Of a stretch of 64,000 nucleotides of DNA, positions 1-8,008 are shown piece after piece (the first letter of the stretch is position 1; each line of letters opens with the position of its first letter). The notes beneath the pieces are model-generated. The model was not told the origin of the DNA and searched no databases. It saw nothing but the letters and a program-made list of their open reading frames with translations. The stretch covers positions 62,001-126,000 of the forward strand of contig NZ_SVET01000008.1 in assembly GCF_015057245.1 (NCBI RefSeq), in the 5' to 3' direction. The position numbers were made by a program, and so were the translations under genes. The stretch is from Pseudobutyrivibrio ruminis. GTDB lineage: Bacteria > Bacillota > Clostridia > Lachnospirales > Lachnospiraceae.

Positions 1-779
1 TAGTTCAGTTTATAATGGAGACAGCTCTCAATTTTGTGTCTATATTATTCTTATATAAGACAGCAAAGCTTTACACATCGAATATTTTTGCTTGGGTTGC
101 AGCGGCAGTGGTTGCCATTTTTGAATGGGGAGCACTTACCCATGCTGGTGCAGAAGAAATATTGTTCTTTATTATGTCACTGACTTGTTACCATGTGGCT
201 CGTCAGCTAAAGGCAGGAATGCTATCACATCATACATATTTGCTTGCAATTGATTTAGGCCTGGTTCTTTTTATCCAACCGGGATATGCAATCTTTTGGG
301 CAATACTTATTGTATTCTTTGCAATCAAATTCAAGGTTGATGGCATTGATGGAAAGGGGTACAGAGCATTCTGGTTCTCAACAATTGAAGGTTGGATAAC
401 TGTAGCAGTCCCAATGGGATTATATTTATGGTATTTCAAAAATGGAGCAGCATTTTTACAGAATGTAGTTTCATACAACTTTAACAACATAGGTTCATTT
501 GGCGAAGGATTAAAGGTGGTTCTTGCAACACCTTGGACTATCGCAATTGCGGTACTTGTAATTGCAATCATCATAAAAGTGGTTATGAATGAAAATGTTG
601 CTGATTTATGTATTTGGCTTGGAGTAGTAATTTGTGCAATAATAGTAGTAGCACTACAGGGGGAGAATCTTGATTCATTCAAGGTAGCAGTTAAGGCTCT
701 ATATATTGTTCCAGTTGCTAGTATCCTTTCACTTTTGGATAAGCCACTTGGACTGAAAATAGAGGAAAGAGATAATTAA
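1..779 (+). CDS. Polytopic membrane protein, C-terminal part (5' truncated by window edge)
   Basis: The frame is open from the first base of the window with no stop, so the true start probably lies upstream; the first internal ATG is at 15. The visible 254 residues are strongly hydrophobic, with about seven to eight predicted membrane spans separated by short polar loops, and end in a charged tail (KIEERDN). I do not recognise a catalytic motif. The spacing of spans and loops resembles the C-terminal half of GT-C type lipid-linked sugar transferases, but this is only an impression. It lies directly upstream of the accessory Sec locus in the same direction, and a strong terminator follows it, so it probably belongs to a preceding transcript. 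A role in surface glycan assembly is a guess from context. Confidence 0.55.
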   Translation, partial: VQFIMETALNFVSILFLYKTAKLYTSNIFAWVAAAVVAIFEWGALTHAGAEEILFFIMSLTCYHVARQLKAGMLSHHTYLLAIDLGLVLFIQPGYAIFWAILIVFFAIKFKVDGIDGKGYRAFWFSTIEGWITVAVPMGLYLWYFKNGAAFLQNVVSYNFNNIGSFGEGLKVVLATPWTIAIAVLVIAIIIKVVMNENVADLCIWLGVVICAIIVVALQGENLDSFKVAVKALYIVPVASILSLLDKPLGLKIEERDN

Positions 780-784
780 GATTT

Positions 785-820
785 AAAGCCCAGCTTGTAG
801 TAATGCTTGCTGGGCTTTTA
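785..820 (+). terminator. Rho-independent terminator
   Basis: A perfect 10-bp stem, AAAGCCCAGC (785-794) with GCTGGGCTTT (809-818), closes a 14-nt loop, and the T-rich 3' arm runs into TTTTATA. It sits between the upstream membrane protein and asp2 and should separate their transcripts. Confidence 0.85.
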
Positions 821-845
821 TATTGCACGAAGGGCTTAAATTTAC

Positions 846-2339
846 ATGGATAAGATTAGGATTTTACAGATTGGAACAGAAAGTTGGGAAAACAAATATA
901 GCTATCCTGACAATGTAAAGATTATCTTTGCTGATAATACAATCGAAAAGAAAAAAGAAATATATGAGATTGTTATGCTTGAAAGAAATCTGGAGGAGGA
1001 CGAGGTTGAGGCAGTTTTACAAATGTCCATGTCATACTGCGTCTTTATTGTTGGAGATTTCAAGCTTAATCGGCCTACCACCAGACTTTTCAATCGAAGA
1101 ATGGGCAAAAATTTGGCGATGGAGGATATTCAGGATTTTCTGACCAATGAGACAAAGAAGTATTTTCCACACCCATATGGAGAAAAGTTTAAGCCAGAAA
1201 ATGTTGGTGTTGCTCAGGGCTTCAAAGGAAGCATCAGATGGAATGGACAGTATGCTGTAGAGTTACAGGGGGATTATGGAAATGAGTTTACCCAGGTTGC
1301 TTTCTGGAAGAATAATATTCCAATAGTAAAAGACCAAGGATTGGAATTTTGGCTAGAGTACGAAAAAGACGACACTGTAGAAATATCATTATCAATTACT
1401 CAGTTTGTGCCAGGCTCTCTATCTGACGTTCGAGATTCCTGGACGTTTAGCGAAGAAGATTTGAAAGAACCTGTCCTTATTGAAGGTCGAAATGGTGATG
1501 GCCAGCTGTTTGTATCACTTCGTGCAGCAGGCCAGGGAAAGCTGAATATTATAGCTTTGCACGACCGAGTATCTAGATGGGATTTAGGCACATTTATGGT
1601 GGGTGGTAAACGCTATGTCACATCTGAACGAGAGGAGATTTTCTCTTACTTTGATCCAGGAGATTTCAAACCACCACTTGCAGTTTATTTTTCAGGCTAT
1701 AAAACCCAAGAAGGTTTTGAAGGATATTACATGATGCGAAAAATGGGATGCCCATTTTTGCTGATTGCAGAGCAACGTTTTGAAGGCGGTGGCTTTTATA
1801 TGGGAAGCCCAGAGTTTGAAGCGTTGATGGTTAAGATAATTGACGAGCATCTAAATAAGCTGGGATTTTATCCAGATCAGTTGATTCTTTCGGGAATATC
1901 TATGGGAACAATTGGCTCATTATATTATGGTTGCGACATGAGACCTCATGCTCTTATTTTAGGAAAACCTTTGGCTAGCCTTGGCGATATCGCTGCAAAT
2001 GAGACGTTGAAGCGACCAAAAGGATTTCCAACATCACTAGACATTTTAAAGAGATATGGTGGAGGAACAGATAAAGAGGCAATAGATAGGCTTAATGAAC
2101 GAGTATGGAATAAGATTAGAAATACAGATTTTGGCCATACTAAGTTTATTGTTTCTTATATGATTGAAGATGATTATGATTCTACTGCTTATAATAAATT
2201 GATTTCGGAATTGAATTCAGCCGGTGTGCAGGTTTACGGAAAAGGATTACATGGTCGCCACAATGATAATACCGCTGGAATTGGTGCCTGGTTTAAAGGT
2301 CAATATGAGCGTGTTTTGAAGGAGGATTTTGACAGATAA
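846..2339 (+). CDS. asp2: Accessory Sec system protein Asp2
   Basis: The 497-residue product matches Asp2, a component of the SecA2/SecY2 export pathway that binds Asp1 and Asp3. In streptococci Asp2 also O-acetylates sugars on the exported serine-rich glycoprotein. The C-terminal half carries the alpha/beta-hydrolase signature: nucleophile elbow G-I-S-M-G with Ser352, and an H-G-R-H-N-D-N motif with His469 and His472. Acidic E441/D442 lie about 30 residues before His472 and could complete a triad. The N-terminal region (about 1-270) is the beta-rich Asp2-specific part. A weak ribosome-binding site (GAAGGG) precedes the ATG. The gene is separated from asp1 and asp3 by the substrate gene and secY2, whereas streptococcal loci usually keep asp1-asp2-asp3 together. 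Identification is firm; the enzymatic role here is inferred. Confidence 0.9.
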   Translation: MDKIRILQIGTESWENKYSYPDNVKIIFADNTIEKKKEIYEIVMLERNLEEDEVEAVLQMSMSYCVFIVGDFKLNRPTTRLFNRRMGKNLAMEDIQDFLTNETKKYFPHPYGEKFKPENVGVAQGFKGSIRWNGQYAVELQGDYGNEFTQVAFWKNNIPIVKDQGLEFWLEYEKDDTVEISLSITQFVPGSLSDVRDSWTFSEEDLKEPVLIEGRNGDGQLFVSLRAAGQGKLNIIALHDRVSRWDLGTFMVGGKRYVTSEREEIFSYFDPGDFKPPLAVYFSGYKTQEGFEGYYMMRKMGCPFLLIAEQRFEGGGFYMGSPEFEALMVKIIDEHLNKLGFYPDQLILSGISMGTIGSLYYGCDMRPHALILGKPLASLGDIAANETLKRPKGFPTSLDILKRYGGGTDKEAIDRLNERVWNKIRNTDFGHTKFIVSYMIEDDYDSTAYNKLISELNSAGVQVYGKGLHGRHNDNTAGIGAWFKGQYERVLKEDFDR

Positions 2340-2418
2340 TTCTTGCAATTTAATCATTCTGTGAATTGGCAAAAAGTAAGGAAAAATGGCAATAACTGGC
2401 AGCGGGGAGCAAAAAAAG

Positions 2419-2477
2419 TTCACAATTTACCGATAAAATATATACAAATAAATGAATAGGAATTTGTGAAAGAGAGG
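2419..2477 (+). promoter_or_regulatory. Candidate promoter and RBS of the substrate gene
   Basis: TTCACA (2419-2424) and TATACA (2441-2446) are 16 bp apart and give a plausible sigma-A promoter. The strong ribosome-binding site AGAGAGG (2471-2477) lies 8 nt before the ATG at 2486. The 146-bp gap after asp2 holds no other gene, so separate, high-level expression of the exported protein is likely. Confidence 0.4.
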
Positions 2478-2485
2478 AATGAAAA

Positions 2486-4636
2486 ATGGGTGAAAAGAAG
2501 GTAAGAAGTTTATTAAAAGGAGTAGCCATTACAGGTGCTTCAGTAGGTGGAGCAGCTTTACTTGGCGATGCCGATTTAGTATATGCTATGGAAGAAGCAG
2601 CAGGTGAGATAGTTGTAGATACTACGCCACAGACACAACAGACAGTAGAGGCACAGGCCCCAGCAGCAACAGAGCAGGTTGTAGAAGCTCCGGCACCAGC
2701 AGCAGTAGAAGTTGCAGCACCAGCTCCAGCGGTAGAAAATCCAGCGCCAGTAGCAGAGCCACCAGCTGCAGAGACACCTACTACACCAGTAGAGGAAGCT
2801 CCAGTTGAGACACCTACTACACCAGTAGAGGAAGCTCCAGCTGAGACACCAGCTACTCCAGCAGAAGAAACTCCTGTGGCTCCAGCTGAGGATACAAATA
2901 ACGATGTATTCACCATTCTTAGAGGGGCTTATAGAGATGAAACAATCGATGAAAATGAGTTAGCTGAAAACAAGGTTCAGCTTAAAGCTATGAGAAAGGC
3001 AGCTCCTCTTGCAACTGAATTAACAAATGATACAGAAACTGATGCTAGCCTTTCTGATACAGCAGAGGCAGCTACCGTATATACGGAGGAACAGATTTCT
3101 GAGTCAGGAGCATCACTTTCTACAGTTGAAAGTGAATTATCATCTACATCTGAGCAACTTTCTACTTCAGCATCAGAGGCAGAATCTGAGTATGAAAGCT
3201 ATTCAGAGACAATGACTACAACATCAGAAGATTATGCATCTAAGAACTACAACATTGCAAAGCTTGATAAATTGGAGGATGACGTTAAAGCTGCTCAGGC
3301 GATTGAAACAGCAAAGAGAGAAGCATTAGCTGCTAAGAACAAGAGTTTAGATACTGATTATTTTGAACACGCTGGCAGACCTCTTGCAATCGCAATGATT
3401 AAGTATAGTCTTGTAATTGACGGAAAAGCTGATCCTAATTATATTGATAGCGCACAGATTAATTATTACACACCGGATGGATATGATAAAAAGCATTTCT
3501 GTACAATTTATTTAGGAACTGATGGACAGGTTCATGAGGAATATTATGATTATGTAACAGCTAATGCTAGAGGAGAAAGTCTCTTTAGATGGTCTGAGCT
3601 TTCTGAAGAAGATGTTGCCGCAGGTATTGCAATTCCAAGAGGTATTTCTATAGAGAATTATTCTCCTTATGTTTCAGGAATCAATATTGTTGAAAAGTTT
3701 TTACAAGACAATGGCATAAGAGCGGGCGGCAATCTGTTTTCATATACATTTAAATGTGATGACGGCACAGAAAAGACATTCAAAATTACAAGACAGAGCT
3801 ATTCTATGGTGGCAGATGAAAACGGCCATTACAAAGGCAAAGATTACTATGGCTACGCATTCATGAATAGCCAGATGGATGAGCGTTCTGAATTAGCATC
3901 AGAGATGTTATCTTTATCAGCAGCAATTGCATCTACTGGTTCACAGGTTGAGGGATACCAGTCAATGGTAGACGAATATGTAGCTCGTTCTAATGAGCTT
4001 GATAGTGCATGGTCACAGTATGCTGCTAACAGCACAAAGACTGCAGAAAGTCTTTCTAACAGCACAAGCACATCTGAGAGCGCAGCAAGCACAGCAGCAA
4101 GCCAGCAGGCATCTACAGAAGCTAGCGAGTTAGCATCTAATCAGGCAAGTGAGCAGGCTTCAACAGCAGCAAGCGAGGAAGCTTCTACTGCAGCTAGCAC
4201 AAGTGCATCAGCAAGTGAGTCAGCAGCAGTTGCAGCAACAGTATCTGCTCCTGTAGCATCTGCATCTACAGCAGCACCAGCAGCTTCTGCACAGACAGTT
4301 ATGCCGGCAGCAGGTGCTATTGCAAACCAGGCAATCACACCTATCGATGATGCAAGAGTTCCACTTGGTGTTGTAAATGACGACACAGTTGGTGGCGAAG
4401 AAGTGACAGGTGGCCACGAGTTAATCGTAGAAGGCCGTACAATCGAGGCTGCAAATGAGGCAGAAACTGAAGTAACAGAAATCGCAGATGATGATGTTGC
4501 TAAGGGCATTACAGTCACAGAAGATGAAAGCCTTGCAAGAAAAGGTTTCTGGTGGTGGATTATCGCATTGATTACTGGAAAAGTTACATACGATAAGATT
4601 AAAAAAGAAAAGGAAAAAGAGAAAGAAAATAACTAA
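2486..4636 (+). CDS. Serine/alanine-rich secreted glycoprotein, likely accessory Sec substrate
   Basis: The 716-residue product starts with a basic N-terminus, a glycine/alanine-rich hydrophobic stretch (about 12-27) and a possible cleavage after V-Y-A (residue 34). Residues about 45-140 are Pro/Ala/Glu/Thr-rich with 12-residue repeats. Residues about 195-255 are Ser/Thr-rich. A folded domain of unknown family spans about 290-465, rich in Tyr and Asp. Residues about 510-605 are dominated by Ser, Ala and Thr, typical of an O-glycosylated stalk. The C-terminus has a membrane segment beginning G-F-W-W-W-I-I-A and a Lys/Glu tail; no LPXTG motif is present. Its place inside the secY2/secA2/gtfAB locus makes it the obvious export substrate. 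The function on the cell surface (adhesion or S-layer-like coat) is unknown. Confidence 0.8.
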   Translation: MGEKKVRSLLKGVAITGASVGGAALLGDADLVYAMEEAAGEIVVDTTPQTQQTVEAQAPAATEQVVEAPAPAAVEVAAPAPAVENPAPVAEPPAAETPTTPVEEAPVETPTTPVEEAPAETPATPAEETPVAPAEDTNNDVFTILRGAYRDETIDENELAENKVQLKAMRKAAPLATELTNDTETDASLSDTAEAATVYTEEQISESGASLSTVESELSSTSEQLSTSASEAESEYESYSETMTTTSEDYASKNYNIAKLDKLEDDVKAAQAIETAKREALAAKNKSLDTDYFEHAGRPLAIAMIKYSLVIDGKADPNYIDSAQINYYTPDGYDKKHFCTIYLGTDGQVHEEYYDYVTANARGESLFRWSELSEEDVAAGIAIPRGISIENYSPYVSGINIVEKFLQDNGIRAGGNLFSYTFKCDDGTEKTFKITRQSYSMVADENGHYKGKDYYGYAFMNSQMDERSELASEMLSLSAAIASTGSQVEGYQSMVDEYVARSNELDSAWSQYAANSTKTAESLSNSTSTSESAASTAASQQASTEASELASNQASEQASTAASEEASTAASTSASASESAAVAATVSAPVASASTAAPAASAQTVMPAAGAIANQAITPIDDARVPLGVVNDDTVGGEEVTGGHELIVEGRTIEAANEAETEVTEIADDDVAKGITVTEDESLARKGFWWWIIALITGKVTYDKIKKEKEKEKENN
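2771..2878 (+). repeat. 36-bp tandem repeat in the Pro-rich region
   Basis: Two near-perfect 36-bp units begin at 2771 and 2807 (each starting GAGACACCTACTACACCAG), and a degenerate third begins at 2843. Each encodes 12 residues of the E-T-P-T-T-P-V-E-E-A-P type. Such in-frame repeats can change copy number and so alter stalk length. Confidence 0.8.
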
Positions 4637-4655
4637 GACACTTTTTTAATAGTTG

Positions 4656-4687
4656 GAGGCAACCGGAAGGTTGCCTCTATTTTTTCT
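4656..4687 (+). terminator. Rho-independent terminator after the substrate gene
   Basis: GAGGCAACC (4656-4664) pairs with GGTTGCCTC (4669-4677) around a 4-nt GGAA loop and is followed by a T run at 4681-4685. It should end the substrate mRNA before secY2. Confidence 0.85.
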
Positions 4688-4736
4688 ACTTTTAGTGTAG
4701 TAAAATAAAAGTGCATAATGGGGGGAGGATAATCAG

Positions 4737-5942
4737 TTGAGACAAAAATTTTTTCCCAAAACACTTATTCAAAAATTAATATTTACCTTCATAATAATGG
4801 GAGTTTACCTTGTTGGTAGAGAGCTTCCTTTATATGGAGTTGATTTAGAAGCTTACAAAGCATTCCAGGACAATTCTGGAGATCTTATCATGGAAACAAT
4901 CGGAGGAGATAGATACAAAACCAGCTTGCTGGCGCTTGGTATTTCTCCTTTTATGTTTTCCATGCTCTTTGTTCAGGTAATAGTTGCTGTTAAACGTGCT
5001 GATTCAAAGGCACACACTTCTCCTAAAAAAATCACCATGGCAACTCTTATTTTGATGTTTGTATGGGCTAGCGTCCAGGCATATCTTACTGTTAATTCCA
5101 CAATTTATGTTTTTGATGGCGGGCTTCAGCTTATCATTGCAAAAATCATATCTGGTTTTCAGATGGTGACAGGAGCTTTTGTGATTTTATGGCTTGCCAC
5201 TCGAAATGGTAAATACGGTATAGGTGGTCAGACAGTTCTTATTTATGTAAATATCCTGGATAGTGTGGTTCACACAGTCAAGAATTCCGGCCTGTGGGAA
5301 ATGCATGTTATTGGTGGAATTGGATTTTTGGCAGTGATATGCACAATCATATTTGAAAACAGTGAATACCGTATTCCTATGCAAAGAATATCTATTCACA
5401 ATATATATTCTGATAAAAACTATATCCCAATCAAGCTAAATCCAATCGGAATGATGCCGGTTATGTTTTCTACTGCGTTTTTCATGCTACCAGTGTACGT
5501 GTCTATGGGACTTAGTATGCTGTTCCCTAATGACAAAAACTTACAGTGGGTATACGAAAACATGGATACAGCACATACCCTTGGAATTGCTGTATATACG
5601 GTAGTGCTATACGTAATTACGATAATTTTCTCATTCGTATTTATCAGTCCAAAGAATCTTACAGAATCTTTGCAAAAAGCAGGAGACAGTATCACAGGTC
5701 TCAAATCTGGTAAAAACACACGAAGATTCATTTCTATAAGAGTATTTTGGATTGCATTTTTCTCAGCAATGTTTATGGGATTTTTCATTATTATCCCATT
5801 GGTCCTTCATTTAAGAGGTTATGTAGAATCAACAGTTATCAGTTTGCCATCTATTCTTATTGCGATGGCAAGTATCAACTGTAACTTATATCGAGAACTT
5901 AGGGCAGTAAGAGATTACGATGCTTACGTGCCTTTCCTATAA
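4737..5942 (+). CDS. secY2: Accessory Sec translocase channel SecY2
   Basis: The 401-residue polytopic membrane protein has about ten predicted spans and resembles SecY over its length, including the G-G-D-R-Y-K-T-S-L-L-A-L-G-I-S-P segment near residues 58-73. It is shorter than canonical SecY (about 430 residues), as SecY2 proteins usually are. It forms the membrane pore for glycosylated substrate driven by SecA2. The start is TTG at 4737, chosen because the strong site GGGGGAGG (4721-4728) lies 8 nt upstream and no better ATG fits. asp1 follows after 12 nt, so secY2, asp1, asp3, secA2, gtfA and gtfB probably form one operon. Confidence 0.9.
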   Translation: MRQKFFPKTLIQKLIFTFIIMGVYLVGRELPLYGVDLEAYKAFQDNSGDLIMETIGGDRYKTSLLALGISPFMFSMLFVQVIVAVKRADSKAHTSPKKITMATLILMFVWASVQAYLTVNSTIYVFDGGLQLIIAKIISGFQMVTGAFVILWLATRNGKYGIGGQTVLIYVNILDSVVHTVKNSGLWEMHVIGGIGFLAVICTIIFENSEYRIPMQRISIHNIYSDKNYIPIKLNPIGMMPVMFSTAFFMLPVYVSMGLSMLFPNDKNLQWVYENMDTAHTLGIAVYTVVLYVITIIFSFVFISPKNLTESLQKAGDSITGLKSGKNTRRFISIRVFWIAFFSAMFMGFFIIIPLVLHLRGYVESTVISLPSILIAMASINCNLYRELRAVRDYDAYVPFL

Positions 5943-5954
5943 GAGGTAATTACG

Positions 5955-7565
5955 ATGCTTTATTTTATTCCAGCTTGGTATCAACAGAATGAGTGGAGAG
6001 AGTCTGAGCAGAGTTGGCACACACGAAGAATGCATACAGAGTTTGATGATACGGTAAAACAGGTTCAGATGTTTTATCGTAGTGGTATGCGTGATTTTAA
6101 GATTCTTCTTTTGAGTCATGCTCCAAACTTCAGACATTTCTTACATCGCCAGGGAGTTTTCCATGCTCCATACTGGTCTTGTTTTGATGCCATTCAGGAG
6201 GTTAAGAAAAAGAAGGCAGCGGTTTTTTCATTTCACAATCTGGATTGGCCAGAAGGAATCGAATTCGTATATACCCCATTTGTTGTAATTGCATATCTGC
6301 ATAATACCAAGTACGCCCAGATAGATTTCGGCGAAGCAGGCAACCCTATTCAGGTTAGTATGTACAAGAAAGAGGTGCTTAGCCGTCGTAACATCTACGA
6401 TGACAGAGGTTTCGTTTCATCTACGGAGGTTTATGATAATGGACGCATGCTCTACACCGATTATCTGACAGAGGCTGGTGTTACGAAGCTTCGTGTGTAT
6501 GCTGAAACAGGTGCGGTGGAAATCAATGCCAGCTGCAACACCTATCAGGTTTTTAAATCTGATGACACAACAGAGACCAGGACTTTCAAAGAGACAATCT
6601 ACATGAGTCTTACTGATGTAATCCTGGAAGTGCTTGAAGCCCATATTGAGGATGATAATGAAGATGATGTTTTCTGTATTGCCATGCACGAGTTAAACTA
6701 TTTGGCAGCACAGAACATCATAGGAAAAAAGAAATGTATTCTATCTTTCTACGGAGATAGATATCGCATAAAGGATCATTTGGATTCCAGACCACTTGTA
6801 AAAAGGGCAGGATACATCATCACGGATTCTGAGGCAACCACTCGTTATTTGAAGCGAGAGATGGAAGAAGAAATCACTAATATCACAGATATTTCTCCTT
6901 ACGATTCTAGAATGGATTTTGGTATCAGTGAAAAGCTGATGGTTCAAAAGGTTCTTGTACCCGTAGATGGCTTGCCAGAGGAACGTTTCAGGGAAATGAT
7001 GATTGCTTTGGCCAAGTATCTGCAGATGAATGAAAATGCGGTAATCAGCATCTTCACAAGAAACGCCACCTATGATTTGCCTGAAAAGCTTCTTAATAAG
7101 ATTGCAGAGATTTTGGAAGAGGCTGGTTTTGATAGACGCATGGTAATCCATGAGGAAGAGGATGACACTGCTGAAAATGAAGAAATGGAAGCTGAGGAGC
7201 AGGAAGAAATTCCTATCAGATTCTTTGTGGAGCAGTGTGTAGATGAGCTATCAGTCAGCAAGTGTATTCGTGAGCAGCGTATCATGCTTGATATGCGTCA
7301 CAATCCTGATTTATTCCTACAGATAAACTGCATCAGTTCAGCCATCCCTCAGATAGTCAGACGCGAAACACAGTATATGCAAAATGGCTACAACGGATTC
7401 GTCATGACGGAGATTGATAGAATACCTGTTGCATTGGATTATTTCCTTGGAAGTCTTTTCAACTGGAACCAGGCAAAGGTTTATTCTTACGATATAGGAC
7501 AGAAGTTTACTACAAAGCATCTTCTTGAAAAATGGAAGAATGTAATCGCAGGTTTGGAGAAATAA
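5955..7565 (+). CDS. asp1: Accessory Sec system protein Asp1
   Basis: The 536-residue product begins M-L-Y-F-I-P-A-W-Y, the typical Asp1 N-terminus, and has the usual length of the family. Asp1 is built on a glycosyltransferase-like (GT-B) scaffold without known sugar-transfer activity; with Asp2 and Asp3 it forms a complex that delivers substrate to SecA2. A highly acidic stretch lies at about 399-420 (E-E-E-D-D-T-A-E-N-E-E-M-E), probably an exposed loop. The gene lies 12 nt after secY2 and its TAA is immediately followed by the ATG of asp3, indicating translational coupling. Confidence 0.88.
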   Translation: MLYFIPAWYQQNEWRESEQSWHTRRMHTEFDDTVKQVQMFYRSGMRDFKILLLSHAPNFRHFLHRQGVFHAPYWSCFDAIQEVKKKKAAVFSFHNLDWPEGIEFVYTPFVVIAYLHNTKYAQIDFGEAGNPIQVSMYKKEVLSRRNIYDDRGFVSSTEVYDNGRMLYTDYLTEAGVTKLRVYAETGAVEINASCNTYQVFKSDDTTETRTFKETIYMSLTDVILEVLEAHIEDDNEDDVFCIAMHELNYLAAQNIIGKKKCILSFYGDRYRIKDHLDSRPLVKRAGYIITDSEATTRYLKREMEEEITNITDISPYDSRMDFGISEKLMVQKVLVPVDGLPEERFREMMIALAKYLQMNENAVISIFTRNATYDLPEKLLNKIAEILEEAGFDRRMVIHEEEDDTAENEEMEAEEQEEIPIRFFVEQCVDELSVSKCIREQRIMLDMRHNPDLFLQINCISSAIPQIVRRETQYMQNGYNGFVMTEIDRIPVALDYFLGSLFNWNQAKVYSYDIGQKFTTKHLLEKWKNVIAGLEK

Positions 7566-8006
7566 ATGGAAAAGGCAAGTTGGACAATCTATTGGAACGA
7601 ATACAGCTCAGATACTTATCTGTATGGTTCGCAAATAGATTACAAAGCGAAGAATTACGTACATTTTGAAAATGAGCTGATGCCACCAGGAACAGTTATA
7701 AAGGAGTGGTATTCTCTGACCAACTATCAGGCACAGCGTATCGAACCATCACTTCCTATCATCGATGGTGAGAGTCATTACCGAATCAAAATCAATGTAA
7801 AGACTCCTACGGGGAGAGGATATCTTGTACGCCTTGTGTTTCTTGATAGATATGAACGAGAGGCAGGGGATTTTACAGTGAGAGGTACAGAGGCAGAATT
7901 TTCATGTCCTTTAAAGACATATAGCTATAGAATGCAGTTGATAAATGCTGGTATGACGGAATTTACATATCATTCAATTACCATTGAAGAGATTGAGGAA
8001 GAATAA
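7566..8006 (+). CDS. asp3: Accessory Sec system protein Asp3
   Basis: The 146-residue protein matches Asp3, a small beta-sandwich, carbohydrate-binding-like protein that bridges Asp1 and Asp2. The N-terminal W-T-I-Y-W-N-E-Y motif, a central P-P-G-T-V-I segment and the acidic end (I-E-E-I-E-E-E) fit the family. It starts directly at the asp1 stop and ends 2 nt before the GTG start of secA2, so the three genes are surely co-translated. Length is near the family norm (about 150). Confidence 0.85.
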   Translation: MEKASWTIYWNEYSSDTYLYGSQIDYKAKNYVHFENELMPPGTVIKEWYSLTNYQAQRIEPSLPIIDGESHYRIKINVKTPTGRGYLVRLVFLDRYEREAGDFTVRGTEAEFSCPLKTYSYRMQLINAGMTEFTYHSITIEEIEEE

Positions 8007-8008
8007 TA

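Noticed and set aside
2350..2916. Minus-strand open frame of 188 codons, Ser/Ala/Gly-rich
   Set aside because: It lies opposite the Pro/Ala/Glu repeat of the secreted protein; repeat DNA opens the other strand by composition, and no RBS or family match supports it.
4141..4518. Minus-strand open frame of 125 codons opposite the Ser/Ala-rich stalk
   Set aside because: A composition shadow of the GCA/TCT-rich coding strand; no RBS.
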